The notes under the pieces were generated by a model, which had not been told where the DNA came from, searched no databases, and saw only the letters and a list, made by a program, of their open reading frames with translations. This document shows positions 52,841 through 64,000 of a stretch of DNA of 64,000 nucleotides, piece after piece. The translations under genes were made by a program, and so were the position numbers. The DNA comes from Corticium candelabrum. Taxonomy: Eukaryota > Porifera > Homoscleromorpha > Homosclerophorida > Plakinidae. Location: assembly GCF_963422355.1 (NCBI RefSeq), contig NC_085092.1, positions 1,487,501 to 1,551,500 of the forward strand, in the 5' to 3' direction. Numbering within the stretch: position 1 is the stretch's first letter; each line of letters opens with the position of its first letter.

Positions 52841-53385
52841 ACACAACTTACTGCCTCAACTGTCAGTAAAATTGTGGACTTTAATGCATGAATTATACGT
52901 AGCGTATAAGACGAAACATTGGTGGGAATTTATTTTGGCGGTTTGCTAAGAAATTGATGGACAAAGCATTTTAGCACATTTTATTTTGGTGGTTGGACAT
53001 TGTTGTTTGATAACTGATATATGTCTTACCATAAGTCGTCTTGATGTGTTTGTGATTGACAGCCGTGTTCATGGCTCACATTTCTCTAACCTTACTGCAT
53101 GGTCTCCAACTACTGCATAGGCACAACAGATGGTAAATTAAGCAGGGGTTACGTACCATCTTGCTGATCCATTTCCATGATGATGTCAACCTATCCTGGA
53201 GGCAATATTAACGGCGAATTTTATATTGGTGGTCTCGAATATCTGCCAATCCAGCAAAGTAAATTCCCACCAATATTTCATCTTATACGGTAGTAGCCTT
53301 CTTCTGCATGACTGTTGTGCTGTGCTGTAGATGGTGATAAATTTTAATACACAACACACACGCACACGCACATGCACACCACACG

Positions 53386-53448
<63 letters not shown>

Positions 53449-53900
53449 TTAGCTTGTACTAGTAGTGATATTTAAGACCAAATTCATAGACAAGCAGATA
53501 GACTGACTAGCAGGCTGGAACTAGAGGTGCATGCATAAAGTTATAATCGCATGAATAGATTGCTGCGATTAAGATGTCTTTACTTTAGACGACAATGGGT
53601 GATGTGAACCAAATTTTCAAAGATCTCAGTTTAATGGTTCATGAACAAGGTGATATGATAGACAACATCGAGTGTAATGTAGAGGATGCTCACGATCGTG
53701 TGGAGGAGGGTAACAAACAACTTGTACAGGCTCGTAAACACCAGGTTATCGCCACAGCAGACATTTTCTGTTGTTTGATTATTGCATACATTGGCTGTGT
53801 GTAGAAAAGCTCAAGGAAGAAAATGTGCTGTTGCCTGACAATACTGATCATAGGTGCTATTGTACTCACACTTGTTATTGTTTTGCCAATTGTTACTTAA
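47124..53900 (+). CDS. STX7/12-like: Syntaxin 7/12-like Qa-SNARE (nine exons, 266 aa)
   Basis: Exons: 47124-47160, 48603-48677, 48741-48810, 48874-48970, 49865-49942, 50006-50071, 50222-50347, 53589-53744 and 53805-53900 (TAA); phases agree. The protein mediates endosomal/lysosomal membrane fusion as the Qa-SNARE. An acidic N-terminus is followed by three Habc helices (exons 2-6; NVTQISTN, ELAKETAECLKQLG, QQRKLQQKRLMDSF), a linker (exon 7) and the SNARE helix (exon 8) with the zero-layer Gln in MVHEQGDMID. The C-terminal anchor (exon 9) has a CCC cluster followed by an Ile/Val/Leu-rich membrane segment and no lumenal tail. Length matches STX7 (about 261) and STX12 (about 276). Exon 5 has a tandem CAGCAG acceptor. 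The first coding exon is inferred from phase and ATG only. Introns 1 and 7 are 1.4 and 3.2 kb. Confidence 0.92.
50348..52410. other. Syntaxin intron 7, first part
   Basis: No gene recognised. A 126-codon ORF (51137-51517) and an 87-codon ORF (51869-52132) lack motifs. A 15-bp unit (ggattcagtgcaaat) is tandemly doubled near 51939-51968. A (TCTA)n/(TA)n run lies at 52267-52319. Confidence 0.5.
52411..52740 (+). pseudogene. Coding-like fragment of unknown family (copy 2; related to 1750-2119)
   Basis: Plus-strand frames read KYFTVIDIACNKRYASCIP and then, after a frame change near 52598, AGSMSKN...LEDGDTFAVELD. The pattern parallels the minus-strand fragment at 1767-2003. A stop and frameshift show decay. 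The family is not recognised. It sits in syntaxin intron 7. Confidence 0.35.
52769..52839. repeat. (TA)n microsatellite
   Basis: About 70 bp of TA following the unknown fragment. It causes Tyr-Ile reading frames on both strands. Confidence 0.93.
52904..53288. mobile_element. MITE-like element with about 30-bp terminal inverted repeats
   Basis: The left end gtataagacgaaacattggt is mirrored at the right end (53288 leftwards: gtataagatgaaatattggt), with the match continuing through gggaattta. Total length is about 385 bp with no ORF. No clear target duplication was found. Confidence 0.65.
53386..53446. repeat. (CG/CA)n microsatellite
   Basis: Short gcgcgc run followed by about 50 bp of CA. Confidence 0.93.
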
Positions 53901-54084
53901 TAACTAGTGAAGCACTTCGTATGTAAATATAAATATTACAGTTTGCATTGCATGTAGTCTCTTGACAGTGAATGGATTCTTGTGTTGGTCATGTGATTTG
54001 CAACTGAGTGGTCACTGTTATGTGACATTATATTTAGGATACTACTGTTACTGTCATGCAGTAGTTAGAATACATTATTTTTGT

Positions 54085-63410
<9,326 letters not shown>

Positions 63411-64000
63411 CTATGAGTAAAGTAAATAATAACAAGCAATCAACCACTCGATTTTGCCAGGCTCAAAACACACTTCACATGCACACATAACTAAAACTGT
63501 CAAACATCTCTTGCAAGCAAAACTGTGTTGTATATAATAATATTATAACCCAAAACGTACTATTGCTCACAATGACTTTGACATTGCATTAAATTGGCAA
63601 ACTAATTTAGTCTCATTCTATAACTGTTGTATATCTAGAAGACTTTACATGATTAAAGGTGCAGGGTCATGCTCGAACAGGCGCACTGCATCCCTTTGAA
63701 AAGGGTGCACTTTTTCAAACACTCAGTAACCACAAGGACTTAGACGCTCTAATTTGCACTGAAGGCAAAGCTGACGTAAGTAAGTCTCTCTATAGCCTCA
63801 ATTGGAATGATCAAGACGTTGCAGTATGAGGTTGCGTTAGACCTTGACTCTGCATGGTCGCTAAATTCTAGGCTTTTTAGATGTAGTTCTCGGAATTTTT
63901 TTCCTAAAACCACAAACTGAGGTTGCTACACTGAAGTTTAGGTAAAATTCGACAAGCACCCTCGCACTTCGCATATATATATAATATTTATAATTAAATA
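63411..64000. other. Upstream intron of the C2 gene / window edge
   Basis: No upstream exon of the C2 gene could be fixed. On the plus strand 63659-63774 is an open stretch (reading HARTGALHPFEKGALF) followed by gtaagtaag, which could be an exon of another gene, but the acceptor side is poor. Confidence 0.35.

Overview
The window looks like nuclear DNA of an invertebrate metazoan. It has animal gene families (receptor tyrosine kinase, cytosolic protein tyrosine phosphatase, TMEM68-type acyltransferase, Qa-SNARE syntaxin 7/12), GT-AG introns, AT-rich noncoding DNA and a TTAGGG tract. An early-branching marine animal such as a sponge or cnidarian would fit, but the species cannot be fixed from sequence alone.

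Host genes, left to right: (1) the last three exons of a receptor-type tyrosine kinase (+, 2343-3915); (2) an intronless protein tyrosine phosphatase (-, 18751-19659); (3) a TMEM68 homologue (+, eight exons, 19707-46393) that starts only 47 bp from the phosphatase ATG; (4) a complete syntaxin 7/12-like Qa-SNARE (+, nine exons, 47124-53900); (5) the last ten exons of an unrecognised double-C2, coiled-coil protein (-, 63410-54085), convergent with the syntaxin.

Most of the rest is mobile DNA. 4.9-13.4 kb is a chain of R2/NeSL-like non-LTR retrotransposon copies (A, B, C, one solo tail, D), each separated from the next by (TCTG)n. 13.6-17.9 kb is a decayed Ty3/gypsy pol region with a Tc1 element nested in it. 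Introns 2 and 4 of TMEM68 (4.6 and 19.7 kb) are filled by two related families of restriction-like-endonuclease (RLE) retrotransposons inserted in (TAC)n/(GTA)n tracts. A third group lies beside (TAA)n. Intron 3 of the C2 gene (counted from the first exon in the window: second to third exon) holds about 2.4 kb of C-rich minisatellite, which is G-rich in the transcript.

The main discovery candidate is the set of RLE retrotransposon lineages that each use a different simple-sequence repeat as landing site. In the two TAC lineages the element strands are opposite relative to the same repeat, giving tail-to-tail pairs around shared tracts. Copies range from about 4 kb down to tail fragments of about 60 bp. 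One 1146-codon ORF is intact (32568-36008), and a 1.74 kb near-identical copy in a different flank (40425-42167) points to recent movement. A 1076-bp inverted repeat (42365-43440 / 43597-44672) inside the same intron is unusual.
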